A DNA stretch of 64,000 bases from Vibrio fortis (GCF_000695685.1 NZ_JFFR01000027.1:496001-560000); one strand, 5' to 3'. Shown: positions 25,733 through 35,728, numbered from the stretch's first letter. Notes: generated by a model from the letters alone, not told the origin. Numbers and translations are program-made.

Positions 25733-26305
25733 CTATCGGTTAGGTATATCTCTGAATAACCTATCAACAAAACTCGATATACGTTGGTCGAGCTGCGAAT
25801 GAGTTAGCCCACCTTGAATGCCAGATTGTGCCAGTGCTTGCCACTGTATAACTGCGCTATTTGGAAGCAAAAATACGATATATAGCGACCCTTTTTCTGC
25901 TTTTTTACCCTTTTCGTTATAAAAAGGTACGCCAGTCGAAAGATTCAATCGATTCAAGATAGCTTGGTCACTCAGCTCTGACTCTTGCGCTAGGCCAAAG
26001 CCAATGACGACGTCACCTTGGGCACCATTATTAGCTAATCGATAACCCTTTTGCGTCAAATGGTCTTCAATTGCAGAACGAACGATATCGGTGACTTCTG
26101 TCTTATCGTAGTTTTTGGAAAGGTAAGCTTGTTCTGAACTTGGGTGCCATGAATACGTCTGTACACCCTGATTCATAAACGTAAAATCACCACTGGTTAC
26201 CACACCGAAATCATGCTTCATCGGCATAGGCTCTATTGTGCATCCCATCAAGCTAACCGCCAAGACAACGCTCGCTAAAAAGCCGCCTAGACATTTATTT
26301 TTCAT
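25733..26305 (-). CDS. DUF4136-family lipoprotein
   Basis: A 190-residue lipoprotein with lipobox L-M-G-C (Cys22). The DUF4136 features include an early Y-S-W segment, the D-x-V-R-S-A-I-E-D-H-L-T-x-K-G-Y repeat-like strand, G-D-V-V-I-G-F and the final I-S-S-F-V-D-R-L-F segment. Members sit in the outer membrane; their job is unknown. The ATG at 26305 is used because AAAGGAAG precedes it; the frame extends upstream to 26356 without a ribosome site. Confidence 0.8.
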   Translation of the reverse strand: MKNKCLGGFLASVVLAVSLMGCTIEPMPMKHDFGVVTSGDFTFMNQGVQTYSWHPSSEQAYLSKNYDKTEVTDIVRSAIEDHLTQKGYRLANNGAQGDVVIGFGLAQESELSDQAILNRLNLSTGVPFYNEKGKKAEKGSLYIVFLLPNSAVIQWQALAQSGIQGGLTHSQLDQRISSFVDRLFRDIPNR

Positions 26306-26574
26306 TCGTCGCTTCCTTTTCGTTATATGTTCTACAATTGGATTCAACACCAACACATTCAGTAATTATATTATCTAAAAACCTTTTAAACGTTTGCGTA
26401 ATCGCTAACCTTCACTTTCACTCGTTTTGGGGCTTTTATCACAAAAAAAGGCTTGCTATAGTCAGCACCAGTTAAACAAAACCAGACCATTCGAGGCACG
26501 GAGCTTCCTCAATAATCTCATGAAGAGAAGGATTGGTACCGACACTGTATCGGCAAAACTAAGAGGGTCCAACA

Positions 26575-26829
26575 ATGGAATTTAATATGGTTGAAATTTT
26601 AGGTTACGCAGCATCTATCATGGTTGCGATTTCATTAACTATGAAAGACATCGTTCGCTTACGTGTTCTTAACTTTATTGGTTGTGCTCTCTTCACTGCT
26701 TACGGTGTAATGATTGATGCATGGCCAGTAGTAGCGACCAATGGTTTCATCGCAATCGTAAACGTTTATTTCCTTGCTAAAATGCAAAAGGAAAAAAAAA
26801 CGGAAGCGTTAAAAGCTGCTAAAGCTTAG
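26575..26829 (+). CDS. YgjV-family small inner membrane protein
   Basis: An 84-residue protein with about three hydrophobic segments and a basic tail (K-M-Q-K-E-K-K-T-E-A). It resembles the Imp-YgjV family (I-G-C-A-L-F-T-A-Y-G-V and N-G-F-I-A-I-V-N pattern), small inner membrane proteins of unknown function. Its ATG follows GAGGGTCCAACA, a strong ribosome site. Single gene with its own terminator. Confidence 0.8.
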   Translation: MEFNMVEILGYAASIMVAISLTMKDIVRLRVLNFIGCALFTAYGVMIDAWPVVATNGFIAIVNVYFLAKMQKEKKTEALKAAKA

Positions 26830-26843
26830 CATTCGAATCTGAT

Positions 26844-26880
26844 AAAAAGCCCGAACAATTAATCTTGTTCGGGCTTTTTT
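26844..26880. terminator. Bidirectional terminator, ygjV-like / diguanylate cyclase
   Basis: AAAAAGCCCGAACAA / TTGTTCGGGCTTTTTT with a 6-base loop; it serves both convergent genes. Confidence 0.9.
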
Positions 26881-28376
26881 CATATGCAGTGTTTAATATG
26901 AGGCAAACACTTCCAATTAGGACTTGAGTAACACTGGGTGTTGTTCCTACCGGCCTCCTTTGCTCGATAGAGCGCAGCATCAGCCTTCTCTATGACCTTT
27001 TCGACGCCTTGATTCACTGGTGCATAACAACAACCCGCACTGATTGTGATCTGTCGGCACAACCCCTGAGTCTTCTCCACATCCAAACGTATTGTCTCTG
27101 CCAACTCCATCAATTCAGCTTGTTCACAATCGAATGTCACAACGACAAACTCTTCTCCTCCATAGCGTGCTATCAAACGATTTTCTGTCTCATACTCCTT
27201 CAACTTAACAGCAACGGCCTGAATCACTTTATCTCCTTGTGTATGGCCAAAATCGTCGTTAACACGTTTGAAATGATCGATATCGAGCAGAATAACCCCA
27301 AGGTGTGAAACGGATGTCTGATCCTTCTGTACTCTGGCTTTAAACTGTTCCATAAAACTTCTGCGGCTGTTAATTCCCGTTAGATAGTCAAGACTCGCCA
27401 GTTCTAACATTTTATGGTGTCGATTCTTGAGATAGAGGACTAACACTGAAATGATCGCTATCAAGCTGGCAAAAAGGGTCATCAGGCTCACAAACAGCAA
27501 ACTATGATTCTTATTTAGCTCTTGTTCAGAGATACCAGCAACAATTACCCAGTTCAGGTAAGGATAAAACTTGTAGAAGATGTTTTTAGTCGCTACTCCA
27601 GACTCATTTTCTAAATCAAACTTAACGTGTCCTTCTCGATTATTAAGAACCTGTCGGATGAAACTCTGAGAGGTTGACTCAACCACGGATTCAAAGGCTC
27701 TATTATCAAACTGGTTCTGTAGAATCCGATTCCCATCAAGATCAACGATATAGATGTAGCCGCTCTCACCATAGGCATACTTACTGAGCTTTTCCTTCAA
27801 CTGCACCTGATCCACCAAGAACATCAATTCATCTTTATAAGTCGTTGCTACTAAGGTATTACCGCTCGGCAACTTTCTCGAATACGCAACTTTTGGCCGC
27901 ATCCCTGTTTCATGAGGGTTGGCGTGATAATACTGCGATACACCTTCTTCCAACTTCAGTTGCCGCTGAATATGCTCTACGTTTGACCTGTCCTGACCTT
28001 GCAAAAATGGGTGATATAAATGAACGCCGTCAGGGGAAAGCAAATAGAGATAACCGGATTGCCCTACTTTTAATGTATTTGCGAGATCCGCCAGTTGTTG
28101 AGCTTCTGGTAGCTGTTTATGGCTCTCTACATAAGAGTGAGCTGTATCAATAACTCCCTTTAGATACGTTTTAATCGCTTCATTAACCGTCGTATCCACA
28201 ATGTCATAGCTCGCATTTACGATGGTATTAAAAAACACTTGGTTGGATTCCAATAACGCTTCTTTGGTGCGATTAAATTGGATGGCAGACAGCACCATAG
28301 AAACCGTGGCCAGTGCTATCGAGAAGTTAAGAATATATTTACGTTTGAATTTCAAAATTACCCCATGCGCCCTCAC
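26880..28376 (-). CDS. Membrane-bound diguanylate cyclase with dCache sensor
   Basis: A 498-residue protein: one N-terminal membrane helix (about 13-30), a large periplasmic region with two Cache-like halves (G-Q-S-G-Y-L-Y-L-L-S-P-D-G and G-E-S-G-Y-I-Y-I-V-D-L-D-G repeats), a second helix (about 290-312), then a GGDEF domain with active-site G-G-E-E-F. No R-x-x-D inhibitory I-site precedes it, so product inhibition may be absent. It should make c-di-GMP in response to a small periplasmic ligand. The gene is monocistronic. Confidence 0.88.
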   Translation of the reverse strand: MRAHGVILKFKRKYILNFSIALATVSMVLSAIQFNRTKEALLESNQVFFNTIVNASYDIVDTTVNEAIKTYLKGVIDTAHSYVESHKQLPEAQQLADLANTLKVGQSGYLYLLSPDGVHLYHPFLQGQDRSNVEHIQRQLKLEEGVSQYYHANPHETGMRPKVAYSRKLPSGNTLVATTYKDELMFLVDQVQLKEKLSKYAYGESGYIYIVDLDGNRILQNQFDNRAFESVVESTSQSFIRQVLNNREGHVKFDLENESGVATKNIFYKFYPYLNWVIVAGISEQELNKNHSLLFVSLMTLFASLIAIISVLVLYLKNRHHKMLELASLDYLTGINSRRSFMEQFKARVQKDQTSVSHLGVILLDIDHFKRVNDDFGHTQGDKVIQAVAVKLKEYETENRLIARYGGEEFVVVTFDCEQAELMELAETIRLDVEKTQGLCRQITISAGCCYAPVNQGVEKVIEKADAALYRAKEAGRNNTQCYSSPNWKCLPHIKHCI

Positions 28377-28496
28377 TACAACAGTGTCCGGTTTTTGCCC
28401 TCAATAAGCAGCGAGTTTTATATCACAAACGGTAGGGTGTATGAATTAAGGTATTGCCTTTAAAAACGTTTGATTCATTGATATGTGACCAATACC

Positions 28497-28528
28497 AAAA
28501 ACGCCACATTGATAATATCAATGTGGCG
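28497..28528 (-). terminator. Chitinase gene terminator
   Basis: CGCCACATTGAT / ATCAATGTGGCG, twelve perfect pairs with a 3-base loop, followed on the minus strand by TTTTT. It lies 70 bases after the chitinase stop. Confidence 0.85.
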
Positions 28529-28597
28529 AATTTATAATTTTATAAATACTTGTTTTATAAATATTTTTCTCAGTATTGAGAATTCATAGTCACCATT

Positions 28598-31500
28598 TTA
28601 CTGACAAACAACAGTCCAACTACCATCACTACCTGGCTCTGAACTTGTCCACCAATTAGCTTGATAAATGCTTCCGTTGTGAACCACTTGGTCACCCGTG
28701 TTAGCATGGCTTGGGTTACCGGCCCAGTCTTTCTGAGGCAGATCTGGGTACACAGTTAAGCCTGCAGTATCACAAGTACCAGGGTTTGTACCACCGTCGC
28801 CAGGGTTACCGCCACCAGAACTGATATCACCTAAAGGTAAGTCTGGTTGCTCAAAGCTAAAGGCATAATCGACACCACCTACGTTAACGGCATAGTTTGC
28901 AGGGCCTGAAATTGGTAGGTAATACACCATGTCCAGCTCGTACACGCCACCAGCAGGCAGTTCTTTCCATGCAGGTAATGTGAAGGCTACGCGGTGCATA
29001 GTTCCGTCTAATCCACCGATGTTATCCGCACGTGTATGACCCGAAGCAATCACGGTCAAACCACCACCAGATTGATCTTTCGCATTGTCTGGCGCTGATA
29101 CTGGAATGTCGAACTGGAACTCTGTACCGCCAGGCAGTGCCTGACCCGTATTGTTGGTAAACGTGATCTTAGGGTTAATTGGGTAGTTTTGGTCACCGAC
29201 TTTGAAGCCACCAACCGATACTGCGATGTCTAATGCTTCGGTAGGAATTGCACCAGTCGCGACTTTGTTACCATATGGCGTTGCCGACTTAAACTTATCG
29301 TAGATAGCTTTAGTCATTGTGTTACCCATGTGGAACTCACCGTTACCGCTGTTACACGCTTGCTCTGTAGTATCAACCGTTGTGCGGTTGCCACTTGCAT
29401 CAAGTACATAACAGTTGTAGTCACCAGCCAGTTCCCAGAACATGATGCCGCCGATTTCTTTGTCGATAACGTAGTCCGCTTTCACGTTGATAGATTCTTT
29501 ATCTTCCGTAGAAAGGAACACGCCTTTCTCAGCATTCCATAGCCAAGGTGCAACCGCCACGCTGTCGTAGTTACGCGTGTAAGTACCTCTTAGAACATCC
29601 GTTGGATCGTTTACAGGATCAAGCTTGTAAGCATCCGCATAAGAGCCCCAAATGCCTTTCTCTAGGTTCTTCGCATGCCACATTGGGTTCGAACCTGCGC
29701 CCATTTCGTTTCCTTTAGGGTCGGTATCGTGCCACATGTTATCGATACCAATCGCGCCGTGACCACAGTTGTTCTTCTCGCCTTCACCTGTACCAGCAGC
29801 ACATTCAGATTGATTAGGTAATGCAGCTCGGCCCCAAAGACCATTTTCACCACCTGTTACACCCTGCCAACCACGCGTGTAGTAAGGCACACCGATGTTA
29901 ATACGACCCGCTGGCATTGAACCGCGGAAGTAATGGTAAGCCCAATCCGTGTTCAGGTAGCCAATACCGCCATAAGCCGCCGTGTCGTATACATTCCACT
30001 GCGCTAGCTCTGAATCTTTACCTGTATCGAACAATGCAGCGTTGTGGCCAACGTGGTCGTTCCAAGCACCGTGAAGGTCGTAAGACATGATGTTCACGTA
30101 ATCAAGATATTGAGTGACATCGAATGTTTCCATACCGCGCAATAGGTAGCCAGAAGAAGGTGCCGCGATAGTTAACATATAGTGATTGCCATCTTCAGCA
30201 GACGCCACATCAAGCTTCTCACGCAATACTTTCATCAGTACTTGGTATGAAGCCCAGAGGTACTGTCGACGTGATTCCATGAAGTCTTTGTCGTATGGGT
30301 TACCCGCGCCTGCCATTGATGTTGGGTACTCATAATCGATATCTAGGCCATCAAATTGATACTTACGCAGCATTTCAACCGCTGACGTCGCGAATGTTTC
30401 GATGCCTTGATGATTAATAGAGCCATCAGCATTGGTCGTCATGGTGTAGAAACCACCATCAGCGACACGGCTGCCGTCTGTGGCAAAGTGACCACCCGTC
30501 TCAGCCCAACCACCAATTGAGATTAGTGTTTTAACACCGTGTTTTTTCTTCGCTGTTGCGAGCGCACCAAAGTGCCCTTTAAAGCCTAATGCAGGGTCAA
30601 CCTCGACTCCCGGCCACTCTTTACCGACAGCAGCATTATTTGGATCATTTACATCACCAACATTCACTTTGCCATCTGAACCGATGCTCACGAACGCATA
30701 GTTAATGTGTGTGAGTTGCTCCCAAGGAATATCATTTACTAAGTAAGCCGCTTGAGGGTCGTCCCCTGCACGCCAGCTCGTGAAGTAACCAATCACACGA
30801 CGAGGGTGATCCGCGCCCATTTTCTCACGGCCTTCATCATCGTAAATGGTACAGTAAGGAACATCGACACCTTGCGTTTGATACAAGCCATCAGGACGAC
30901 ATGTACTCACCGTTGGAGCACCATTCACCTTTAAAGAAGCCAAGGCTGAATCCGTTGTCGCACCCTGATCGTCGGTAGCTTTAGCGTAAACAGCTAAAGT
31001 ACCTGCTTGAGTGGTTGTGTAGTCAAGCGTATACGGGCTTGTTGCAGCCGTTCCAACTAAAGAACCTGCCACATAGAAATCGACTTTATCAACCGTGCCA
31101 TCACTGTCTGCAGCCGTTGCCGTGAGTGTTACCACGCCACCTACATCTACAGAAGCCGCTGAAAGTGCAACTGATACCGTTGGCTCTTCATTGCCAGGTT
31201 GCAGTGAATCGACAGAAACAGATACCGCGCTTGCTACACTCGCTGCACCTTCATTGTCTGTTGCTACAACAGAAACCTGATGGTTGCCAGACGTTGCAGC
31301 CCAAGTCGCTTCAAATGGTGCTGCTGTTACTACTGCGACGGAAGTACCATCGACAAAAAACTCTACTGAAGCAACGCTACCATCAGCATCAAGTGCCCTA
31401 GCACTTAAGACGACATTTTCGCCCTCAACGATCACATCTGACGCGGTAGGTGCTGTTAACGAAGCGGTTGGCGCTTCATTTGGCGTGCCACCGCCTCCGC

Positions 31501-31765
31501 CGCCACTACACACATCAATCTTTTTCCATTGTGCATAGTCACCTTCAAATTGGCTCGGGTTGTTGTTTTGATTCCAGTAATTCGCTGAGTACGCGCTGCC
31601 GTCATGTGAAACCTGATCACCACCGGTATATACCGTGGCAGAATCCCACGCTTCTAACGTTGAACAATCAACAGCCGCGTAGCTGTTGAACGCCATTAAG
31701 CATGACGCGGTGAGAGTACTGAGTGTGAAAACCTTATTGGCCACTCTTCCTTGGTTTAGGTGCAT
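28598..31765 (-). CDS. Multidomain GH18 chitinase
   Basis: A 1055-residue secreted enzyme. In order: signal peptide (to about 30), a ChiC/CBM5-12-type chitin-binding module (about 33-90, with the A-W-D...Y-x-x-G-D-Q-V-S pattern), a Gly-rich linker, two Ig/PKD-like repeats (about 100-188 and 195-278), a GH18 catalytic domain with D-G-L-D-I-D-Y-E (Asp472 to the acid Glu479), a beta domain (about 855-975), a Gly/Asp linker and a second CBM5/12 module at the end. It cleaves chitin to oligosaccharides outside the cell. The upstream AAGGGA supports the start. Confidence 0.93.
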   Translation of the reverse strand: MHLNQGRVANKVFTLSTLTASCLMAFNSYAAVDCSTLEAWDSATVYTGGDQVSHDGSAYSANYWNQNNNPSQFEGDYAQWKKIDVCSGGGGGGTPNEAPTASLTAPTASDVIVEGENVVLSARALDADGSVASVEFFVDGTSVAVVTAAPFEATWAATSGNHQVSVVATDNEGAASVASAVSVSVDSLQPGNEEPTVSVALSAASVDVGGVVTLTATAADSDGTVDKVDFYVAGSLVGTAATSPYTLDYTTTQAGTLAVYAKATDDQGATTDSALASLKVNGAPTVSTCRPDGLYQTQGVDVPYCTIYDDEGREKMGADHPRRVIGYFTSWRAGDDPQAAYLVNDIPWEQLTHINYAFVSIGSDGKVNVGDVNDPNNAAVGKEWPGVEVDPALGFKGHFGALATAKKKHGVKTLISIGGWAETGGHFATDGSRVADGGFYTMTTNADGSINHQGIETFATSAVEMLRKYQFDGLDIDYEYPTSMAGAGNPYDKDFMESRRQYLWASYQVLMKVLREKLDVASAEDGNHYMLTIAAPSSGYLLRGMETFDVTQYLDYVNIMSYDLHGAWNDHVGHNAALFDTGKDSELAQWNVYDTAAYGGIGYLNTDWAYHYFRGSMPAGRINIGVPYYTRGWQGVTGGENGLWGRAALPNQSECAAGTGEGEKNNCGHGAIGIDNMWHDTDPKGNEMGAGSNPMWHAKNLEKGIWGSYADAYKLDPVNDPTDVLRGTYTRNYDSVAVAPWLWNAEKGVFLSTEDKESINVKADYVIDKEIGGIMFWELAGDYNCYVLDASGNRTTVDTTEQACNSGNGEFHMGNTMTKAIYDKFKSATPYGNKVATGAIPTEALDIAVSVGGFKVGDQNYPINPKITFTNNTGQALPGGTEFQFDIPVSAPDNAKDQSGGGLTVIASGHTRADNIGGLDGTMHRVAFTLPAWKELPAGGVYELDMVYYLPISGPANYAVNVGGVDYAFSFEQPDLPLGDISSGGGNPGDGGTNPGTCDTAGLTVYPDLPQKDWAGNPSHANTGDQVVHNGSIYQANWWTSSEPGSDGSWTVVCQ

Positions 31766-32216
31766 GTGTGCTATCCCTTAAGTTGTTGTTTCAAGATGTT
31801 TAATTTCAGTCGTAATCACACGACCACTTAAATCTCTTCGCAAAACAACTGTAGGTAACAAAGCCAATTACGCACTTAGAATATTCACTATTTATAAAAT
31901 GACTCGCAAATAATTGCTTACACTCTGCAATGAGTCGACACTTATTTTGCACCGACAACTAATATTAAATTTATTTCGCAAAGCTAAAAAATAGTCGCTC
32001 CTCATCGCCAGAAACCACACCTAATGCATGGATAAGATGCAATCAAAGTAACCAAAAAGGACAGATTTCTAGGAGGAATGGACTTCTTTTTGCAATTCGC
32101 CGACTTTCTGGTGATAGATATGTTAGTATCTGCGACTTTTTTGACGAACCTCACATTTTCAAAGGGAGATGTGCAGGAAATACACAGGCTCCACGGCCAA
32201 ATATAGCGAACAAATA
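31766..32216. other. Divergent intergenic region, chitinase / BCCT carrier
   Basis: About 450 bases. It holds the promoters of both genes. A 42-codon frame at 32078-32206 begins immediately after AGGAGGA, too close for normal use, and ends 11 bases before the BCCT start. I find no convincing binding-site palindrome. Confidence 0.45.
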
Positions 32217-33803
32217 ATGTCTAACTTGACGCAAGTCGCCAACGAAAACATCAACGCAGAATCTACTTCTATCAATTTCATTAAAGCCCAGTCTCTGGGT
32301 AAAAAACTAGAGCTTGGAAATCCAGTGTTCTGGCTAAGCGGCAGTTTTTTAACGCTCTTTGTCGTTCTCGCTTTTACCAACACTTCAGCCTTGTCTGAAC
32401 TGGTCAACATCGGTTTTAGCTACTCAACTCAATGGTTCGGTGCTTATTGGCAAGTGCTATTGTTACTTAACTTTATTCTCGGTTTACTGCTAGCACTGGG
32501 CCGTACAGGTCAAGTTCGCTTAGGAGCGCTTGCCCTACCAGAAATGTCCACTTTCAAATGGATGTCGATTGTTCTTTGTACCCTACTTGCAGGTGGTGGC
32601 GTATTCTGGGCTGCTGCAGAACCTATCGCTCACTTCGTCTCTGCACCACCTTTGTATGGTGAAGCGGATCCACAAGCAATGGCGTTCAACGCGCTTTCTC
32701 AGTCTTTCATGCACTGGGGTTTTCTTGCTTGGGCAATTTTAGGCGGTTTATCTTCTATCGTGTTGATGCACCTACATTACGACAAAGGTCTGCCTCTAAA
32801 ACCTCGTACTCTGCTTTATCCAGTTCTGGGTGATAAGGCCATTAATGGGTGGATTGGTAACGTGGTTGACGCATGTAGCATCGTTGCTGTCGCTGCGGGT
32901 ACTATTGGTCCTATTGGCTTCCTTGGGCTTCAAATTAGCTACGCACTGAGCGAACTATTCGGTATCACCGACAACTTCGCGACACAAAGCGTAGTTATCC
33001 TGTTTGCTATTGCGATGTATACCCTTTCGGCATTAAGTGGCGTCAACAAAGGCATCCAACTAGTGAGCCGTTACAACATTATCTTGTCTGTATGCCTAAT
33101 CGGCTACATCCTTCTTGTAGGTCCAACAAGTTTCATCGTTGATGGTTATCTACAAGGTATGGGCGAAATGATCGACAACTTCATCCCTATGGCGCTTTAT
33201 CGCCAAGATACGGCGTGGCTTGGTGGCTGGACGGTATTCTTCTGGGGTTGGTTCTTAGGCTATGGCCCAATGATGGCAATCTTTATTGCTCGTATTTCAC
33301 GTGGTCGCACCATTCGCCAAATGATCGTTTCTATCAGCATCGTTGCGCCGCTCGTCACCTGTTTCTGGTTCAGCATCGTTGGTGGTAGCGGTTTAGCGTT
33401 TGATTTAGAAAACCCTGGCGTTATTTCTAGTGCGTTCGAAGGCTTCAACCTTCCGGCAGTGCTGTTAGCTATTACCGCGCAACTGCCGTTCCCGACTCTG
33501 ATTGCGATTCTGTTCCTTATCCTGACCACCACGTTTATCGTGACGACAGGTGACTCTATGACCTACACCATCAGCGTGGTTATGACAGGTACCACCGAGC
33601 CAAACGCAGCGGTACGCACCTTCTGGGGCATCATCATGGGTGCAGTGGCTATTGCGCTAATTTCTATGGGCTCTGGCGGCATCTCAGCTCTGCAATCATT
33701 TATTGTAATCACCGCCGTTCCTGTGTCATTCATCTTGTTACCGTGTCTATGGCACGCACCTAAGATCGCGACACAGATGGCAAAAGAGCAAGGCATCGCT
33801 TAA
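32217..33803 (+). CDS. BCCT-family betaine/choline/carnitine transporter
   Basis: A 528-residue sodium- or proton-coupled carrier with about twelve membrane helices. The BCCT signature is visible: G-G-G-V-F-W-A-A-A-E-P-I-A-H-F (about 128-142), and a helix-8 region W-T-V-F-F-W-G-W-F-L-G-Y-G-P-M-M that lines the substrate site. Such proteins import glycine betaine or related osmolytes. The start is uncertain: the ATG at 32169 gives 16 extra residues that look non-coding, and neither start has a well-spaced ribosome site. Confidence 0.88.
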   Translation: MSNLTQVANENINAESTSINFIKAQSLGKKLELGNPVFWLSGSFLTLFVVLAFTNTSALSELVNIGFSYSTQWFGAYWQVLLLLNFILGLLLALGRTGQVRLGALALPEMSTFKWMSIVLCTLLAGGGVFWAAAEPIAHFVSAPPLYGEADPQAMAFNALSQSFMHWGFLAWAILGGLSSIVLMHLHYDKGLPLKPRTLLYPVLGDKAINGWIGNVVDACSIVAVAAGTIGPIGFLGLQISYALSELFGITDNFATQSVVILFAIAMYTLSALSGVNKGIQLVSRYNIILSVCLIGYILLVGPTSFIVDGYLQGMGEMIDNFIPMALYRQDTAWLGGWTVFFWGWFLGYGPMMAIFIARISRGRTIRQMIVSISIVAPLVTCFWFSIVGGSGLAFDLENPGVISSAFEGFNLPAVLLAITAQLPFPTLIAILFLILTTTFIVTTGDSMTYTISVVMTGTTEPNAAVRTFWGIIMGAVAIALISMGSGGISALQSFIVITAVPVSFILLPCLWHAPKIATQMAKEQGIA

Positions 33804-33840
33804 TACCGAAGCCAATTTATTTAAGCTTATTGTCTCGAAT

Positions 33841-33879
33841 AAAAAAGCCACTCAAGTGATTCACCTGAGTGGCTTTTTT
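33841..33879. terminator. Bidirectional terminator, BCCT / lipoate-ligase-like
   Basis: AAAAAAGCCACTCA / TGAGTGGCTTTTTT around an 11-base loop with T runs in both directions, between convergent genes. Confidence 0.9.
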
Positions 33880-33915
33880 GTATTGGTTCCATTGTTTCAG
33901 CGTCAGAAACTAGTA

Positions 33916-34617
33916 CTAAGCATACTTAATGAAGGCTTGAGTTAACTGCTGAAAAAGTGAGTCTACGCTAGGCAGAGGCTTCACGTGCTCAGACAGCAGA
34001 GTATGAACATGTGGGTCTACTACGGTTGGATTACCGCAGATTTGATTATAAAAATTAACGGGCGCAACACTGCTCTCTAAGTCGACATCTAACAAAATAC
34101 AGGCTTGCGAAAGGACTATTTGACCGCCACCGCGTTTAAGCAAAACACGCTGAGCCGTACCTACTATTTTCTGTTTGTTGATATTGAGGTTGTAGTCGCC
34201 ATCACAATAAGAACCGGGAGTCGCATGCACATCCACATCGACGCCCAAGTCTTTAAAAAACAGAGTTAAGACATTGCATAGATGTAGATACGCTTTTTTG
34301 ATGTCGTAGGCTTCATTTCTAGGCCAATGATAAATATGCGATAGGTTAATAATCCCCGGCAACTGGGGGACGGGAGCGCCACCTGTTTTTCGCGAAGAGA
34401 GTTGCCAACCTTGCGCCTCAAGTTGTTTTCTAGACTCTAGCGTTACTGGCCACTTTTTACCTGAGGGCAAAACGAGTGTCGGCGCTTTTGCTTGCCACAA
34501 CAACAAGGCTTGTCCAATCTCACCAGCCTGAATTTGCTGCAAAAGCTCATCTTCTTTTTCAAACGCACGATCAACATCAATATGCGGGTAACGTACAAGT
34601 TTATTTGTTAACTTCAA
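33916..34617 (-). CDS. Lipoate/biotin protein ligase family protein
   Basis: A 233-residue protein of the BPL/LplA cofactor-transferase fold. The R-K-T-G-G-A-P-V segment matches the R-R-x-S-G-G-G-x-V adenylate-binding loop, and Q-K-I-V-G-T-A-Q matches the K-I-x-G-S-A-Q motif carrying the conserved lysine. It lacks the C-terminal domain of full LplA. It may transfer lipoate or octanoate to a carrier protein, but short members of this family have varied acyl-transfer roles. Single gene. Confidence 0.75.
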   Translation of the reverse strand: MKLTNKLVRYPHIDVDRAFEKEDELLQQIQAGEIGQALLLWQAKAPTLVLPSGKKWPVTLESRKQLEAQGWQLSSRKTGGAPVPQLPGIINLSHIYHWPRNEAYDIKKAYLHLCNVLTLFFKDLGVDVDVHATPGSYCDGDYNLNINKQKIVGTAQRVLLKRGGGQIVLSQACILLDVDLESSVAPVNFYNQICGNPTVVDPHVHTLLSEHVKPLPSVDSLFQQLTQAFIKYA

Positions 34618-34834
34618 TGCGCTATTCCTCTCAAACTAAGCGTGAACTCATATCAACTATTTCCCAGCAGTTGAGATTATCAACATATCTCACATTATTG
34701 ATGCCATATATTAAAAATCATAAACAGTATCATTGCCCTTTTGGCATTAAAGCCAATCCCTGAACTTCTTGGCAAGACCTACTGCATAGATTCCTTTGAG
34801 CTAACTCTTTGTTCAATGGCAGTTAAGCTTAAAA

Positions 34835-35728
34835 CTATAGAGAAGCATAAAGCTCACTCAATGTGGGAAACTTCGCAGTATTCCAATCACCGGGAAGCCT
34901 GATCGCTTCACACGAGTCCACCAGCTTGTGCGCCTGCTTCGCATCTCGAGAACAACTCACTTTGGCAAGTTCATCGAGTAAGTGAAGTTCATCGTCATTA
35001 GAAACTGGAGCCATAAAGTGAGGCAAGATCCCCCAACCTATATCCCAAGTGTGCATTTCATATTTAGACAGCGCGAATAGGTCGCGAATCAGGCTCGCTT
35101 TAATAAAGGCTAGCCCTTTAAAATCAGCAAATCCGAACTTATCGGCCGACACTGAATTTTCACGAGCGAGTTTCCAAGCCTGCCCCGCAACTAAGAATTG
35201 AGACGATGGAACATCACACGGATCGAATTCAAAATTCAGAATGCGTTGATGAACGCCATCGAGCTGTGCATCAACCGATACCCAACCTTGACCGTTCCAA
35301 TATTCGCAAACCCAGTGATCTTCGAAATGATCCGGTCCTAAATACGCTGCGAAACCACTTCTTATGCGAGCAGGCACTCCTTTCATCCTGAAGATAGAAC
35401 ACACCAAAAGGGAGAAGTCTCGACAAATACTGACCACTCTATGATTCGGCGCTTTGATAACATGTGCAGCTTGCCCTGATTTCGACATGGCTAGCGACAG
35501 CAAATCCTTCGCATATCGCGTCTGCATTTCAGTGCGCTGAATAGAAATGTCTATCTCTACACCATAATGCTCTAACCAATAAGCATGGATAAGGTTTCCT
35601 TGTACAAACTGACAGATTCCCTCGACATCATTTGGCACTTGCTTGATGTCCAACTTAATACTGGCGAGGTCGGTAAATTCAGATGGTGTAGTAAACTCAG
35701 AAATAACGGCATGTTCCATGACGTCCAT
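34835..35728 (-). CDS. Transglutaminase-like domain protein
   Basis: A 297-residue protein with a transglutaminase-like cysteine protease fold: Cys in V-V-S-I-C-R-D-F (the expected helix N-cap), His in F-E-D-H-W-V-C-E-Y-W and Asp in W-V-S-V-D-A, in the normal Cys-His-Asp order. No signal peptide is visible, so it is probably cytoplasmic. I use the ATG at 35728, with AAGGA 9 bases upstream; an in-frame TTG at 35737 would add three residues. Substrate unknown. Confidence 0.78.
   Translation of the reverse strand: MDVMEHAVISEFTTPSEFTDLASIKLDIKQVPNDVEGICQFVQGNLIHAYWLEHYGVEIDISIQRTEMQTRYAKDLLSLAMSKSGQAAHVIKAPNHRVVSICRDFSLLVCSIFRMKGVPARIRSGFAAYLGPDHFEDHWVCEYWNGQGWVSVDAQLDGVHQRILNFEFDPCDVPSSQFLVAGQAWKLARENSVSADKFGFADFKGLAFIKASLIRDLFALSKYEMHTWDIGWGILPHFMAPVSNDDELHLLDELAKVSCSRDAKQAHKLVDSCEAIRLPGDWNTAKFPTLSELYASL

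Noticed and set aside
31095..31538. Several overlapping plus-strand frames with Ser/Thr/Ala- or Leu-rich products
   Set aside because: They are antisense to the low-complexity Ig-like repeats of the chitinase, whose signal peptide, domains and catalytic motif are clear.
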